A DNA stretch of 64,000 bases from Mytilus californianus. Its lineage: Eukaryota; Mollusca; Bivalvia; Mytilida; Mytilidae. Of the stretch, positions 1 through 12,495 are shown piece after piece. The stretch lies in the NCBI RefSeq assembly GCF_021869535.1, contig NW_026262659.1, positions 8,680,001 to 8,744,000 on the forward strand. The letters run 5' to 3'. How positions within the stretch are numbered: position 1 is the first letter of the stretch; each line of letters opens with the position of its first letter. The notes beneath the pieces are model-generated. The model saw only the letters and a list, made by a program, of their open reading frames with translations. It was not told the origin of the DNA and searched no databases. Made by a program: the position numbers and the translations under genes.

Positions 1-2355
1 TTAAAGAGTTTTGCAACAGATAGTTTTAATTACTGTTATAAAGTAGGAATGTTGTCAGAATCTCAAAAAATAGGCCTTATTTCTTTATTATTTAAAAAGG
101 GGGACCCTACAAATCTAAGTAACTACAGACCAATCACATTACTGAATGTTGATGTCAAAATCATTGCATATACATTAGCCTTAAGACTGAAACCATTATT
201 GCCAAAAATTGTACATAATGATCAAAATGGATACATAAAAAACCGTTATATAGGTTTCAACATACGACAAATACAAGACATTATTGATCATGCCGAAAAG
301 TTTAAAATAGAAGGGGCCATACTGTTTCTTGATTTTTCAAAAGCATTCGACTCACTCGAATGGGAAATTATGTACCAATCTTTACAAAAATTTGGTATAA
401 AAAACTCAATGTTAAATTGGGTGAAAACATTGTATAAAGATATAAGAGCCTGTATAGCAAACAATGGATGGATTTCAGGCCCATTGGAAATTTATAGGGG
501 AATTCGTCAAGGATGTCCGTTAAGTGCTATTTTGTTTGTTTTAGCTGTTGAAATACTAGCATGTAAAATAAGAGAAGATAATAAACTGAAGGGGATCAAA
601 ATAAAATTAGATGGGAAAACACATAGTCTAAAAATAAGTCAATTAGCAGATGACACGACACTATTTTTAAATGCTAAAGACGAAATTACTCATGCTCTCA
701 ATGTAATTGAGGTTTTCGGATCTTTATCAGGGCTTATAATAAATCGTAACAAAACTGAAGGTTTATGTTTAGGAAACAAAAAAAATATTCCAGAAAATTT
801 TGAAAATATAAATTGGAGTAAAGATATTATTAAATGTTTAGGTGTTTATTTTGGACATGACAAACCACAATGCATGAAACTTAACTTTGAAAAACAATTG
901 CAAAAATCAAAAAAGACTCTTAATCTATGGAAAAAAAGAAACCTAACTATGATAGGCAAAATCACTGTGGTCAAATCACTAATTATCCCAAACATAACCT
1001 ATATTGCATCCGTTTCAAATATAGACACTGAATCATTGTCCGAATTTAAGAAATTGGTATATGATTTCATCTGGGATGGAAAGACAGAAAAAGTAAAGAG
1101 AAATACGTTAAATTTAGTCAAAAATGAAGGAGGACTAGGAATGATAGATATTAATAAATACATAGAATCAATAAGAATTAAATGGATAAAGCGATTAATA
1201 GATGACGAAAGTGCAAACTGGAAAATAATTCCATCATATTATTTAAATCAATATGGATCAAACCTATTAATTTTTCAAATGAATTTAGATAGTATTAAAT
1301 CAATCCATAATATCGCAAAACATATACCCAAATTCTATTTAGAACTACTCAAAACATGGGTTAAAAGCAGGGGTGGGCAAACTGAACAACCTGATAATTT
1401 TAGAATAATCAGACAGCAAATAATATGGGGGAATAAATATATAAAGTCTAATAGACACATTTTGATTTTGAGACACTGGATAGAAGACAAAATAATTTAC
1501 ATAAATGACATTATTGATGATAAGGGGAATATTTCTCAAGAAAAATTTTTAAGTAAATTAAAATGTAAAAAAAATTGGATTGCTGAATTAATGCAGATAA
1601 AACATAGCATACCAAACCAGTGGAAAAAAATATTACAGAAACAAGATTCAATTAAAACTATGATCCAGTGTAGGAGTAAAGTTTTCTTTAAACAAGGGAC
1701 AAAAACGGATGAATTACTCAATATAAAAAACATTAACATTTATAAAAGTTTATTACATTCTGATAAGGAATTTCCAATTGGTTTTTCTAAATGGATAAAA
1801 GAGTTCAATTTAAATAAAACTTACAATATAAAACACACATTAGAATTTATTTTCAACTACTTAGAAGATAATAAACTTAAAATGGTTAGATGGAAGTTAT
1901 TGCATTATATCCTTCCAGTAGGTACCCATTTGTATTCATTGAAAATAAAGCAAACCAATCTATGTTTTACTTGTCAAGTAACAGACACTTACCTTCATAA
2001 TTACATAGAGGGCAGTTATTTCAAGGAGTTCTGGAATAAAATAAATAATCTGTTACAAAAGTTTCATATTGATAAACAGATAAAAAGCTTAAAACATTTG
2101 GTTATTGGTTATAAAATAGAAGACAGTGCATATAATGATATAAATTATATATTAACAGTAATTCTATTCACTTTACATAAAAGTAATTGTATATCTGAGA
2201 ATAAAACAAAACCAATAGATGTTTATGAGCTATTCAAAAATGAATACAAGTACAGATACTTCTTAATGGAAAAAAAGAAAGAAAACCATAAATCACCTTT
2301 TAAAAAATCTACAATTAAATCTGTAAAGCTTTCGATTTCCCTCCATCAAACATAA
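1..2355 (+). CDS. LINE ORF2 C-terminal part: reverse transcriptase (5' end outside window)
   Basis: The frame is open from base 1 and stops at 2353-2355; the ATG at 49 is internal. It encodes the reverse transcriptase and C-terminal part of a non-LTR retrotransposon ORF2. Counting from the ATG at 49, visible motifs are NYRPI (25-29), LFLDFSKAFDS (92-102), GIRQGCPLSA (151-160) and the catalytic LADD (199-202, a YADD/FADD variant). Near the C-terminus CFTC followed by H resembles the zinc-knuckle-like motif of L1/Tx1-type LINEs, but the expected last Cys before FW is Ser. The endonuclease domain would lie left of the window. About 785 codons without a stop suggests a fairly young copy. L1/Tx1-like clade assignment is by motif style only. 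Confidence 0.85.
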   Translation, partial: LKSFATDSFNYCYKVGMLSESQKIGLISLLFKKGDPTNLSNYRPITLLNVDVKIIAYTLALRLKPLLPKIVHNDQNGYIKNRYIGFNIRQIQDIIDHAEKFKIEGAILFLDFSKAFDSLEWEIMYQSLQKFGIKNSMLNWVKTLYKDIRACIANNGWISGPLEIYRGIRQGCPLSAILFVLAVEILACKIREDNKLKGIKIKLDGKTHSLKISQLADDTTLFLNAKDEITHALNVIEVFGSLSGLIINRNKTEGLCLGNKKNIPENFENINWSKDIIKCLGVYFGHDKPQCMKLNFEKQLQKSKKTLNLWKKRNLTMIGKITVVKSLIIPNITYIASVSNIDTESLSEFKKLVYDFIWDGKTEKVKRNTLNLVKNEGGLGMIDINKYIESIRIKWIKRLIDDESANWKIIPSYYLNQYGSNLLIFQMNLDSIKSIHNIAKHIPKFYLELLKTWVKSRGGQTEQPDNFRIIRQQIIWGNKYIKSNRHILILRHWIEDKIIYINDIIDDKGNISQEKFLSKLKCKKNWIAELMQIKHSIPNQWKKILQKQDSIKTMIQCRSKVFFKQGTKTDELLNIKNINIYKSLLHSDKEFPIGFSKWIKEFNLNKTYNIKHTLEFIFNYLEDNKLKMVRWKLLHYILPVGTHLYSLKIKQTNLCFTCQVTDTYLHNYIEGSYFKEFWNKINNLLQKFHIDKQIKSLKHLVIGYKIEDSAYNDINYILTVILFTLHKSNCISENKTKPIDVYELFKNEYKYRYFLMEKKKENHKSPFKKSTIKSVKLSISLHQT

Positions 2356-2461
2356 AATCTTAAATCAAAATACTAGCATTCAAATGTAAAGTTGTATGTA
2401 TAGTTGGTCAATTTCTCATAGAGATTAATTGCGGCGTAAAGCAATCAACAATCAATCAATC
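2356..2461 (+). mobile_element. LINE 3' UTR with (AATC)n tail
   Basis: This is a short 3' UTR after the ORF2 stop. It ends in ggcgtaaagcaatc followed by several AATC units (about 2440-2461). The tail marks the probable 3' end of the LINE and resembles the ends of SINE copies elsewhere in the window. Confidence 0.6.
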
Positions 2462-3134
2462 GTAAAGACATAGATCTACATGTACAGTACATGTATCTCA
2501 CGGAAAAATTCTTTTATATTTAAAATTATAAAGTTTTAACAAATCATACATATTTCCACCAAAGATAATGTTTATTTGTATACGCTTGAAAACGAAGAAA
2601 AGAATAAAATACTGTGTGTATCTGTTACAGGTTTTTACGATCTGCATTTACTGTATTATGGTATAACTTAATATTGTGTACAAATATAAATCATATGTTT
2701 ACTGAAAATAATTTCGATTAGAAATAATCTAGCATACTTACCAGGGCGAAAGTGAACAAACTTAATTAAAGTAAATCCAAAATGTTCGAACGAATAGAAA
2801 GTTAACAGAAACCATGTGCTTTCCTAACGGTTTCATACACCTGTTCAAAATTTGATTGGGTCAAAAGGTCATGATAAAAAAAATCGATTCAAGAAAAACA
2901 AGTCAAACCCGGTGAGTAGAATGATTTTGATCCGTAAACATGTGACACCAACTTAGAAATATATTATGTTTAGGAATGAAATAATGTAGGAAATTGTAAA
3001 ATTAACATTTATATTTATTTGCTGAACTTTTATTCCCTGGAAGTTCAGTAACTTATCACAGGGGTATCCAGACTAACGCTGTAATCTGGATGAAATGTAA
3101 AACAGCAGTTGTGCAATAAAGTTTTGTTTAATTG

Positions 3135-3170
<36 letters not shown>
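2462..3170 (+). mobile_element. Retroposed-looking AT-rich sequence with poly(A) signal and A36 tail
   Basis: No open frame is visible. The 3' end has AATAAA at 3115-3120 and a run of 36 A at 3135-3170, 14 bases after the signal. That is the layout of a reverse-transcribed polyadenylated RNA. The A-run abuts the first satellite monomer without a gap, so the array edge coincides with this tail. Whether it belongs to the upstream LINE or is a separate retrocopy cannot be told; no target-site duplication was found. Confidence 0.55.
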
Positions 3171-3172
<2 letters not shown>

Positions 3173-6040
3173 TGCTGAAAAGATGATATACCGCAAACAT
3201 GAGGTGCAAAAATTTGTACACCATATCCGTATTTCGACAATTAATGTCTCTTTAGTGATGTTAGGAATCGAAACGATATTTGGAAGGCCATATAATTTAC
3301 CTCAATTTAGGATAGACTCTTGAATTTTGAAAGAGTCAAAATAGGATGAACGGATCATATAAACCCGAAGGAAAATATAATACAAGCCTAAACGAAAAAA
3401 TATAAACAAGTCTAATTTGAAAACAACGTTCAAACCTATGATTGCGTTGGATAAAAACCGCAATTTTTACACGTGTGCATGCAAAACAAATTTCTTGGTA
3501 TAGGGGTCTAAATACAGCACAAAGAACATTTTCCAAAAGACCAAATGAGTGAGAAAGTATATTTTAACAAAACGCATTTGACTAGCAGGACAAACAACCG
3601 ATGTTCTTAAACCCTGCTGACTGCCATTGACGATTGCAAAATAAACGGATCACAAGATGTAACAAAATAGATCTTCTAATTAATTAATTACCAAACAGAA
3701 AACAAAAAGCTTGCGGAAAAGATGATATACCGCAAACATGAGGTGCAAAAAATTGTACACCATATCCAGATTTCGACAATTAATGTCTCTTCAGTGATGT
3801 TAGGAATCGAAACGGTATTTGGAAGGCCATATAATTTACCTCAATTTAGGATAGACTCTTGAATTTTCAAAGAGTCAAAATAGAATGAACGGATCATATG
3901 AACCCGAAGGAAAATATAATACAAGCCCAAACGAAAAAATATAAACAAGTCTAAATTGAAAACAAAGTTCAAACCTATGATTGCGTTGGATAAAAACCAC
4001 AATTTTTATACGTGTGCAATGAAAACAAATTTCTTGGTAGAGGGGTCTAAATACAGCACAAACAACATTTTCCACAAAACCAAACGAGTGAAACGGATCA
4101 CAAGATGTAACAAAATAGATCTTATAATTAATTTATTACCAAACAGAAAACAATAAACTTGCGGAAAAGATGATATACCGCAAACATGAGGTGCAAAAAA
4201 TTGTACACCATATCCAGATTTCGACAATCAATGTCTCTTCAGTGATGTTAGGAATCGAAACGGTATTTGGAAGGCCATATTATTTACCTCAATTTAGGAT
4301 AGACTCTTGAATTTTCAAAGAGTCAAAATAGGATGAACGGATCATATGAACCCGAAGGAAAATATAATACAAGCCCAAACGAAAAAATATAAACAAGTCT
4401 AAATTGAAAACAACGTTCAAACCTATGATTGCGTTGGATAAAAACCACAATTTTTATACGTGTGCAATGAAAACAAATTTCTTGGTAGAGGGGTCTAAAT
4501 ACAGCACAAACAACATTTTCCAAAAAACCAAACGAGTGAAACGGATCACAAGATGTAACAAAATAGATCTTATAATTAATTTATTACCAAACAGAAAACA
4601 ATAAACTTGCTGAAAAGATGATATACCGCAAACATGAGGTGCAAAAATTTGTACACCATATCCGTATTTCGACAATTAATGTCTCTTTAGTGATGTTAGG
4701 AATCGAAACGATATTTGGAAGGCCATATAATTTACCTCAATTTAGGATAGACTCCTGAATTTTGAAAGAGTCAAAATAGGATGAACGGATCATATAAACC
4801 CGAAGGAAAATATAATACAAGCCTAAACGAAAAAATATAAACAAGTCTAATTTGAAAACAACGTTCAAACCTATGATTGCGTTGGATAAAAACCGCAATT
4901 TTTACACGTGTGCATGCAAAACAAATTTCTTGGTATAGGGGTCTAAATACAGCACAAAGAACATTTTCCAAAAGACCAAATGAGTGAGAAAGTATATTTT
5001 AACAAAACGCATTTGACTAGCAGGACAAACAACCGATGTTCTTAAACCCTGCTGACTGCCATTGACGATTGCAAAATAAACGGATCACAAGATGTAACAA
5101 AATAGATCTTCTAATTAATTAATTACCAAACAGAAAACAAAAAGCTTGCGGAAAAGATGATATACCGCAAACATGAGGTGCAAAAAATTGTACACCATAT
5201 CCAGATTTCGACAATTAATGTCTCTTCAGTGATGTTAGGAATCGAAACGGTATTTGGAAGGCCATATAATTTACCTCAATTTTGGATAGACTCTTGAATT
5301 TTCAAAGAGTCAAAATAGGATGAACGGATCATATGAACCCGAAGGAAAATATAATACAAGCCCAAACGAAAAAATATAAACAAGTCTAAATTGAAAACAA
5401 AGTTCAAAACTATGATTGCGTTGGATAAAAACCACAATTTTTATACGTGTGCAATGAAAACAAATTTCTTGGTAGAGGGGTCTAAATACAGCACAAACAA
5501 CATTTTCCACAAAACCAAACGAGTGAAACGGATCACAAGATGTAACAAAATAGATCTTATAATTTATTTATTACCAAACAGAAAACAATAAACTTGCGGA
5601 AAAGATGATATACCGCAAACATGAGGTGCAAAAAATTGTACACCATATCCAGATTTCGACAATTAATGTCTCTTCAGTGATGTTAGGAATCGAAACGGTA
5701 TTTGGAAGGCCATATTATTTACCTCAATTTAGGATAGACTCTTGAATTTTCAAAGAGTCAAAATAGGATGAACGGATCATATGAACCCGAAGGAAAATAT
5801 AATACAAGCCCAAACGAAAAAATATAAACAAGTCTAAATTGAAAACAACGTTCAAACCTATGATTGCGTTGGATAAAAACCACAATTTTTATACGTGTGC
5901 AATGAAAACAAATTTCTTGGTAGAGGGGTCTAAATACAGCACAAACAACATTTTCCAAAAAACCAAACGAGTGAAACGGATCACAAGATGTAACAAAATA
6001 GATCTTATAATTAATTTATTACCAAACAGAAAACAATAAA
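3171..6040 (+). repeat. Higher-order repeat 1: two 1,435-bp trimers
   Basis: Monomers in the order long-short-short (539+448+448 bp) occur twice, at 3171-4605 and 4606-6040. Matching monomers of the two trimers are nearly identical and share private variants (for example cttgctg and ccgtatttcg in the first monomer of each), while neighbours within a trimer differ more. This is classical higher-order satellite structure. Confidence 0.9.
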
Positions 6041-6164
6041 CTTGCTGAAAAGATGATATACCGCAAACATGAGGTGCAAAAATTTGTACACCATATCCGG
6101 ATTTCGACAATTAATGTCTCTTTAGTGATGTTAGGAATCGAAACGATATTTGGAAGGCCATATA

Positions 6165-9100
6165 ATTTACCTCAATTTAGGATAGACTCTTTAATTTTGA
6201 AAGAGTCAAAATAGGATGAACGGATCATATAAACCCGAAGGAAAATATAATACAAGCCCAAACGAAAAAATATAAACAAGTCTAAATTGAAAACAACGTT
6301 CAAACCTATGATTGCGTTGGATAAAAACCGCAATTTTTATACGTGTGCATGCAAAACAAATTTCTTGGTAGAGGGGTTTAAATACAGCACAAACAACATT
6401 TTCCAAAAGACCAAATGAGTGAAAAAGTATATTTTAACAAAACGCATTTTACTAGCAGGTCGAACAACCGATGTTTTTAAACCCTGCTGACCGCCATTTG
6501 CGATTGCCAAATAACCGGTAACAAAATAGATCTTATAAATAATTTATTACCAAACAGAAAACAATAAACTTGCGGAAAAGATGATATACCGCAAACATGA
6601 GGTGCCAAAATTTGTACACCATATCCGGATTTCGACAATTAATGTCTCTTCAGTGATGTTAGGAATCGAAACGGTATTTGGAAGGCCATATTATTTACCT
6701 CAATTTAGGGTAGACTCTTGAATTTTGAAAGAGTCAAAATAGGATGAACGGATCATATAAACCCGAAGGAAAATATAATACAAGTTGTAACAAAATAGAT
6801 CTTATAATTAATTTATTACCAAAAAGAAAACAATAAACTTGCAGAAAAGATGATATACCGCAAACAAGAGGTGCAATAATTTGTACACCATATCCGGATT
6901 TTGACAATTTATGTCTCTTCAGTGATGTTAGGAATCGAAACGGTATTTGATAGGCTATATAATTTACCTCAATTTAGGATAGATTCTTGAATTTTAAAAG
7001 AGTCAAAATAGGATGAACGGATCATATAAACCCCAAGGGAAATATAATACAAGCCCAAACGAAAAAATATAAACAAGTCTAAATTCAAAACAACGTTCAA
7101 ACCTATGATTGCGTTGGATAAAGACTGCAATTTTTATACGTGTGCATGCAAAACAAATTTCTTGGTACAGGGGTCTAAATACAGCACAAACAGCATTTTT
7201 CAAAAGACCAAACGAGTGAAACGGATCACAAGATGTAACAAAATAGATCTTATAATTAATTGATTACCAAACATAAAACAATAAATTTGCGGAAAAGGTG
7301 ATATACCGCAAACATGAGGTGCAAAAATTTATACACCATATCCTGATTTCGAAAATTAATGTCTCTTCAGTGATGTTAGGAACCGAAAAGGTATTTGGAA
7401 GGCCATATTATTTCCCTCAATTTAGGATAGACTCTTGAAATTTAAAGAGTTAAAATGGGATGAACGGATCATATAAACCCGAAGGAAAATATAATACAAG
7501 CCTAAACGAAAAAATATAAAAAAGTCTAAATTGAAAACAACGTTCAAACCTATGACTGCGTTGGATAAAAACCGCAATTATTATACGTGTGCATGCAAAA
7601 CAAATTTCTTGGTAGAGGGGTCTAAATACAGCACAAACAACATTTTCCAAAAAACCAAACGAGTGAAACGGATCACAAGATGTAACAAAATAGATCTTAT
7701 AATTAATTTATTACCAAACAGAAAACAATAAACTTGCTGAAAAGATGATATACCGCAAACATGAGGTGCAAAAATTTGTACACCATATCCGGATTTCGAC
7801 AATTAATGTCTCTTTAGTGATGTTAGGAATCGAAACGATATTTGGAAGGCCATATAATTTACCTCAATTTAGGATAGACTCTTGAATTTTGAAAGAGTCA
7901 AAATAGGATGAACGGATCATATAAACCCGAAGGAATATATAATACAAGCCTAAACGAAAAAATATAAACAAGTCTAATTTGAAAACAACGTTCAAACCTA
8001 TGATTGCGTTGGATAAAAACCGCAATTTTTATACGTGTGCATGCAAAACAAATTTCTTGGTAGAGGGGTCTAAATACAGCACAAACAACATTTTCCAAAA
8101 GACCAAATGAGTGAAAAAGTATATTTTAACAAAACGCATTTGACTAGCAGGTCGAACAACCGATGTTTTTAAACCCTGCTGACTGCCATTTGCGATTGCC
8201 AAATAAACGGATCACAACAAGTAACAAAATAGATCTTATAAATAATTTATTACCAAACATAAAACAATAAACTTGCGGAAAAGATGATATACCGCAAACA
8301 TGAGGTGCAAAAGTTTGTACACCATTTCCGGATTTCGACAATTTATGTCTCTTCGGTGATGTTAGGAATCGAAACCATATTTGGAAGGCCATATAATTTA
8401 CCTCAATTTAGGATAGACTCTTTAATTTTGAAAGAGTCAAAATAGGATGAACGGATCATATAAACCCGAAGGAAAATATAATACAAGCCCAAACGAAAAA
8501 ATATAAACAAGTCTAAATTGAAAACAACGTTCAAACCTATGATTGCGTTGGATAAAAACCGCAATTTTTATACGTGTGCATGCAAAACAAATTTCTTGGT
8601 AGAGGGGTTTAAATACAGCACAAACAACATTTTCCAAAAGACCAAATGAGTGAAAAAGTATATTTTAACAAAACGCATTTTACTAGCAGGTCGAACAACC
8701 GATGTTTTTAAACCCTGCTGACCGCCATTTGCGATTGCCAAATAACCGGTAACAAAATAGATCTTATAAATAATTTATTACCAAACAGAAAACAATAAAC
8801 TTGCGGAAAAGATGATATACCGCAAACATGAGGTGCAAAAATTTGTACACCATATCCGGATTTCGACAATTAATGTCTCTTCAGTGATGTTAGGAATCGA
8901 AACGGTATTTGGAAGGCCATATTATTTACCTCAATTTAGGATAGACTCTTGAATTTTGAAAGAGTCAAAATAGGATGAACGGATCATATAAACCCGAAGG
9001 AAAATATAATACAAGTTGTAACAAAATAGATCTTATAATTAATTTATTACCAAAAAGAAAACAATAAACTTGCAGAAAAGATGATATACCGCAAACAAGA

Positions 9101-9566
9101 GGTGCAATAATTTGTACACCATATCCGGATTTTGACAATTTATGTCTCTTCAGTGATGTTAGGAATCGAAACGGTATTTGATAGGCTATATAATTTACCT
9201 CAATTTAGGATAGATTCTTGAATTTTAAAAGAGTCAAAATAGGATGAACGGATCATATAAACCCCAAGGGAAATATAATACAAGCCCAAACGAAAAAATA
9301 TAAACAAGTCTAAATTCAAAACAACGTTCAAACCTATGATTGCGTTGGATAAAGACTGCAATTTTTATACGTGTGCATGCAAAACAAATTTCTTGGTACA
9401 GGGGTCTAAATACAGCACAAACAGCATTTTTCAAAAGACCAAACGAGTGAAACGGATCACAAGATGTAACAAAATAGATCTTATAATTAATTGATTACCA
9501 AACATAAAACAATAAATTTGCGGAAAAGGTGATATACCGCAAACATGAGGTGCAAAAATTTATACA
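6165..9566 (+). repeat. Higher-order repeat 2: 2,231-bp period
   Basis: The blocks about 6165-7335 and about 8396-9566 match almost base for base at an offset of 2,231 bp. Both include the 269-bp truncated monomer (6569-6837 and 8800-9068) and the same private changes (gatctt preceded by ccggtaac, aaccccaaggg). Beyond the blocks the monomer order differs (447 bp against 540 bp), so one copy was probably altered after the duplication. Confidence 0.85.
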
Positions 9567-10647
9567 CCATATCCGGATTTCGACAATTAATGTTTCTTCA
9601 GTGATGTTAGGAATCGAAAAGATATTTGGAAGGCCATATAATTTGCCTCAATTAAGAATAGACTTTTGAATTTTGAAAGAGTCAAAATAGGATGAACGGA
9701 TCATATAAAGCCGAAGGAAAATATAATACAAGCCCAAACGAAAAAATTTAAACAAGTCTAAATTGAAAACAACGTTCAAACCTATGATTGCGTTGGATAA
9801 AAAACCGCAATTTTTATACGTGTGCATGCAAAACAAATTTCTTGGTAGAGGGCTCTAAATACAGCACAAACAACATTTTCCAAAAGACCAAATGAATGAA
9901 AAAGTATATTTTAACAAAACGCATTTGACTAGCAGGACGAACACCCGATGTTCTTAAACCCTGCTGACTGCCATTGGCGATTGCCAAATAAACGGATCAC
10001 AAGATGTAACAAAATAGATCTTATAATTAATTAATTACCAAACAGAAAACAATAAACTTGCGGAAAAGATGATATACCGCAAACATGAGGTCCAAAAACT
10101 TGTACAACATATCCGGATTTCGACAATTAATGTCTCTTCAGTGACGTTAGGAATCGAAACGGTATTGGGAAGGCCATTTAATTTACCTCAATTAAGATTG
10201 GACACTGAATTTTGAAAGAGTCAAAATAGGATGAACGGATCATATAAACCCGAAGGAAAATATAATACAAGCCCAAACGAAAAAATATAAACAAGTCTAA
10301 TTTGAAAACAACGTTCAAACCTATGATTGCGTTGGATAAAAACCGCAATTTTTATACATGTGCATGCAAAACAAATTTCTTTGTAGAGAGGTCTAAATAC
10401 AGCACAAACAACATTTTCCAAAAGACCAAATGAGTGCAAAAGTATGTTTTAACAAAACGCATTTGACAAGCAGGTCGAACAACCGATTTTCGTAAACCCA
10501 GCTGACGACTGCCATTGGCGATTGCCAAATAAACGGATCACAAGATGTAACAAAATAGATCTTATAATTAATTTATTACCAAACAGAAAACAATAAACTT
10601 GCGGAAAAGATGATATACCGCAAACATGAGGTGCAAAAATTTGTACA

Positions 10648-11041
10648 TATATATATAGCAAGACACACAATAAAGCTGTGATTAAAAGAAATCCGATTCC
10701 GATGTAAGAAAAGGTAACAGGAAGACTAAGCAAATTGACAACGTTCAACCTAAATAAACAAATTACTTCTAGCAGTTACTAATATGCCAGCTACAGACCT
10801 CAATTAAACTGATTGAAAGATATAAAAATTATTCTTATAGGGAAATCAACCACAATCCCTCCCATTAGGGGTAAAGTATCATGCCATAATAAAATATACG
10901 AGACGAACATAATAGAGATAATCCAAATTTTCAATAATCTGGTTAATCAAATATTTGTGTGGGTGTGTGGATGTTGCAGCCTTTAGCTCATTGCCATATT
11001 TGGCATGGCCATAGATGGCGCTCTCAGGTGGAATCTGAATT
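10648..11041. other. Non-genic stretch between satellite and Ngaro/DIRS-like element
   Basis: It starts with a short TA tract at the array edge and continues as unique AT-rich sequence. The last 150 bases are less AT-rich and may be the 5' terminal region of the following retroelement. No terminal repeat could be matched. Confidence 0.4.
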
Positions 11042-11580
11042 TTGGAATTCCCGTATCGGGCACTTGTTAATTTGCTGTCGACAACAAAGCAGGTGCTGCA
11101 GAAATTAGTTAAAGTATTTAAACGAAAGGATGCCAAACAAAAGAAATGCCCGGGGATCGCCATCAAGGGCCATTGGAAAGAAGAGGAGGACGGCCAGCAG
11201 GAAAGAAGGACGACAGGGAGTGCGGAACGAAGAAATCACCCAAAAGTTGGACGGAAAAGAATGGTCAGGAAAGCACAGGAGGTTGGACACGTGGAGACAC
11301 AAAGACCAGAAGAAAATGCTGAAATATCATCAGGTAATGAGTCGGAGGAGGATGCACGGGCATTCCCCTCTTTTAGGCACGACCCGTCACACAAAAATTT
11401 TGAAATTGCAAATAATTCCATTGATTTCACTTCGACACAAGAGTCTAGCATTCATGACACAGTAGGGGAACACGTGCCTTTTAAAATTAAGGAAAAGATT
11501 TGGGAGGGAAAGTTTATAGAGCTTCATTATCTTTTGGGAACACAAAAAGAAATGGAGGACGTTGACGAGGGCGATTTGAA
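11042..11580 (+). pseudogene. Gag-like ORF of Ngaro/DIRS-like element (frameshifted)
   Basis: The N-terminal part is very basic and is readable in two overlapping frames. One starts MPNKRNARGSPSRA at 11130 and is open to about 11460; the other (from 11042) continues into an acidic stretch and then VPFKIKEKIWEGKFIELHYLL at about 11475-11535. The last motif resembles the conserved segment of DIRS-type gag-like proteins. The likely original start is 11130 with a frameshift later, in about 11230-11400. The frame then runs into RT sequence at about 11580 without the N-terminal RT motifs, so a segment has been lost. Confidence 0.55.
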
Positions 11581-12495
11581 ATTAAAAAGGATAAAATTTC
11601 AGGGTGAATATTATCCTAATAAAATGATGCCAATGGGGGTCTCAATAAGTTGTGCCCTGTGGTAGAAATTTGCAAAAGCTTTGCATTGGAAAATACAGTA
11701 AAAAAGCGGAAATTATAATATCCTCCATTATTTAGATGATTTTCTTTTTGTCGAATCTAGCCAAACATCAAAGGTTGGCAATACTTTGAAGATATTCCAA
11801 GAGGTATGCGACAAAATAGGTATTCCTCTTGCTAGTGACAAGACTACTTTGCCTACTACATTACTTATTTTTTTGGGTATAGAATTTGATACACAGAACT
11901 TAATCATGCGGCTTCCAAATGAAAAACTTGTCAAACTCTCACAAAAAATCAGAGATACCTTAGGCAGTTCTAAAATAACTCTTAAAGATATGCAATCTCT
12001 TCTTGGGCTCCTGAATTTTGCTTGTAAGGTGGTTGCTCCAGGCTGCACCTTCTGTCGCAGACTCATAAATTCAACAATCGGGGTAAGAAAATCATATTAC
12101 AAAATTCGAGTAAACAAGCAGATGAAAGCAGATTTAAAAGTTTGGTTAGACTTTTTAAAACAACACAATGGTGTCACTGTAATAACCGACAATGTATGGG
12201 TTTCAAATGAAAAATTAGAGTTGTTCACGGATAGTGCAGGAGGTCCAAAGGTGGGTATGGGATCTATTTTGCAGGTCAGTGGGCCCAAGGCATATGGCCA
12301 AAACATTGGGTTGAAACTGGAATCACCAGAGATATGACATTGTTAGAGTTGTTTCCAGTTGTAGCAGCACTTATGTCCTGGGAATCATATTTTGTTAACA
12401 AAAAAGTTATTTTTCATGTTGATAATCAGGCGGTTGTTCAAATCATTAATATGAAAACTAGCAAATCAAGTAGAGTTATGACTTTAGTAAGACAA
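11581..12495 (+). pseudogene. Reverse transcriptase and RNase H start, Ngaro/DIRS-like
   Basis: The sequence begins in the middle of an RT domain at MMPMGVSISCALW (ending at a stop at 11663-11665). It continues through a second stop near 11699 into YLDDFLFVESSQ (catalytic YLDD near 11733), FLGIEF and SLLGLLNFACKVVAPG, which are typical of DIRS-type RTs. From about 12220, LFTDSAGG starts the RNase H domain, and a later frame carries the segment around HVDNQAVVQI (12417-12450). Two in-frame stops and at least one frameshift show that it is inactive. The 3' end is cut at 12495 by an inserted repeat. Confidence 0.75.

Larger units (their letters stand above)
3171..10647 (+). repeat. Satellite array, about 16.5 monomers in direct tandem
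   Basis: Monomers start with cttgcggaaaagatga (or a close variant) at 3171, 3710, 4158, 4606, 5145, 5593, 6041, 6569, 6838, 7286, 7733, 8272, 8800, 9069, 9517, 10057 and 10598. Spacings give four classes: short 447-448 bp, long 539-541 bp, 528 bp (a long monomer lacking a few bases) and truncated 269 bp. Long monomers differ from short ones by about 91 bp between the gagtga motif and acggatcac. The 269-bp class lacks the middle of the monomer. The last copy breaks off at about 10647 in a short TA tract. No gene is supported inside. A stray copy lies at about 32921-33240. Confidence 0.95.

Noticed and set aside
3336..10439. A 66-codon minus-strand frame repeated in nearly every satellite monomer, and shorter plus-strand frames
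   Set aside because: The frames follow monomer identity, start at TTG rather than ATG in the copies I read, and vary at many residues without a pattern of synonymous change. They are by-products of the repeat.
3171..10647. Hammerhead ribozyme in the satellite (gtgatgttagg followed by cgaaac)
   Set aside because: The core reads gtgatgt instead of ctgatga and the flanks do not form stem II.
11105..11451. Minus-strand frames opposite the gag-like ORF
   Set aside because: Shadows of the basic gag-like frame on the plus strand.
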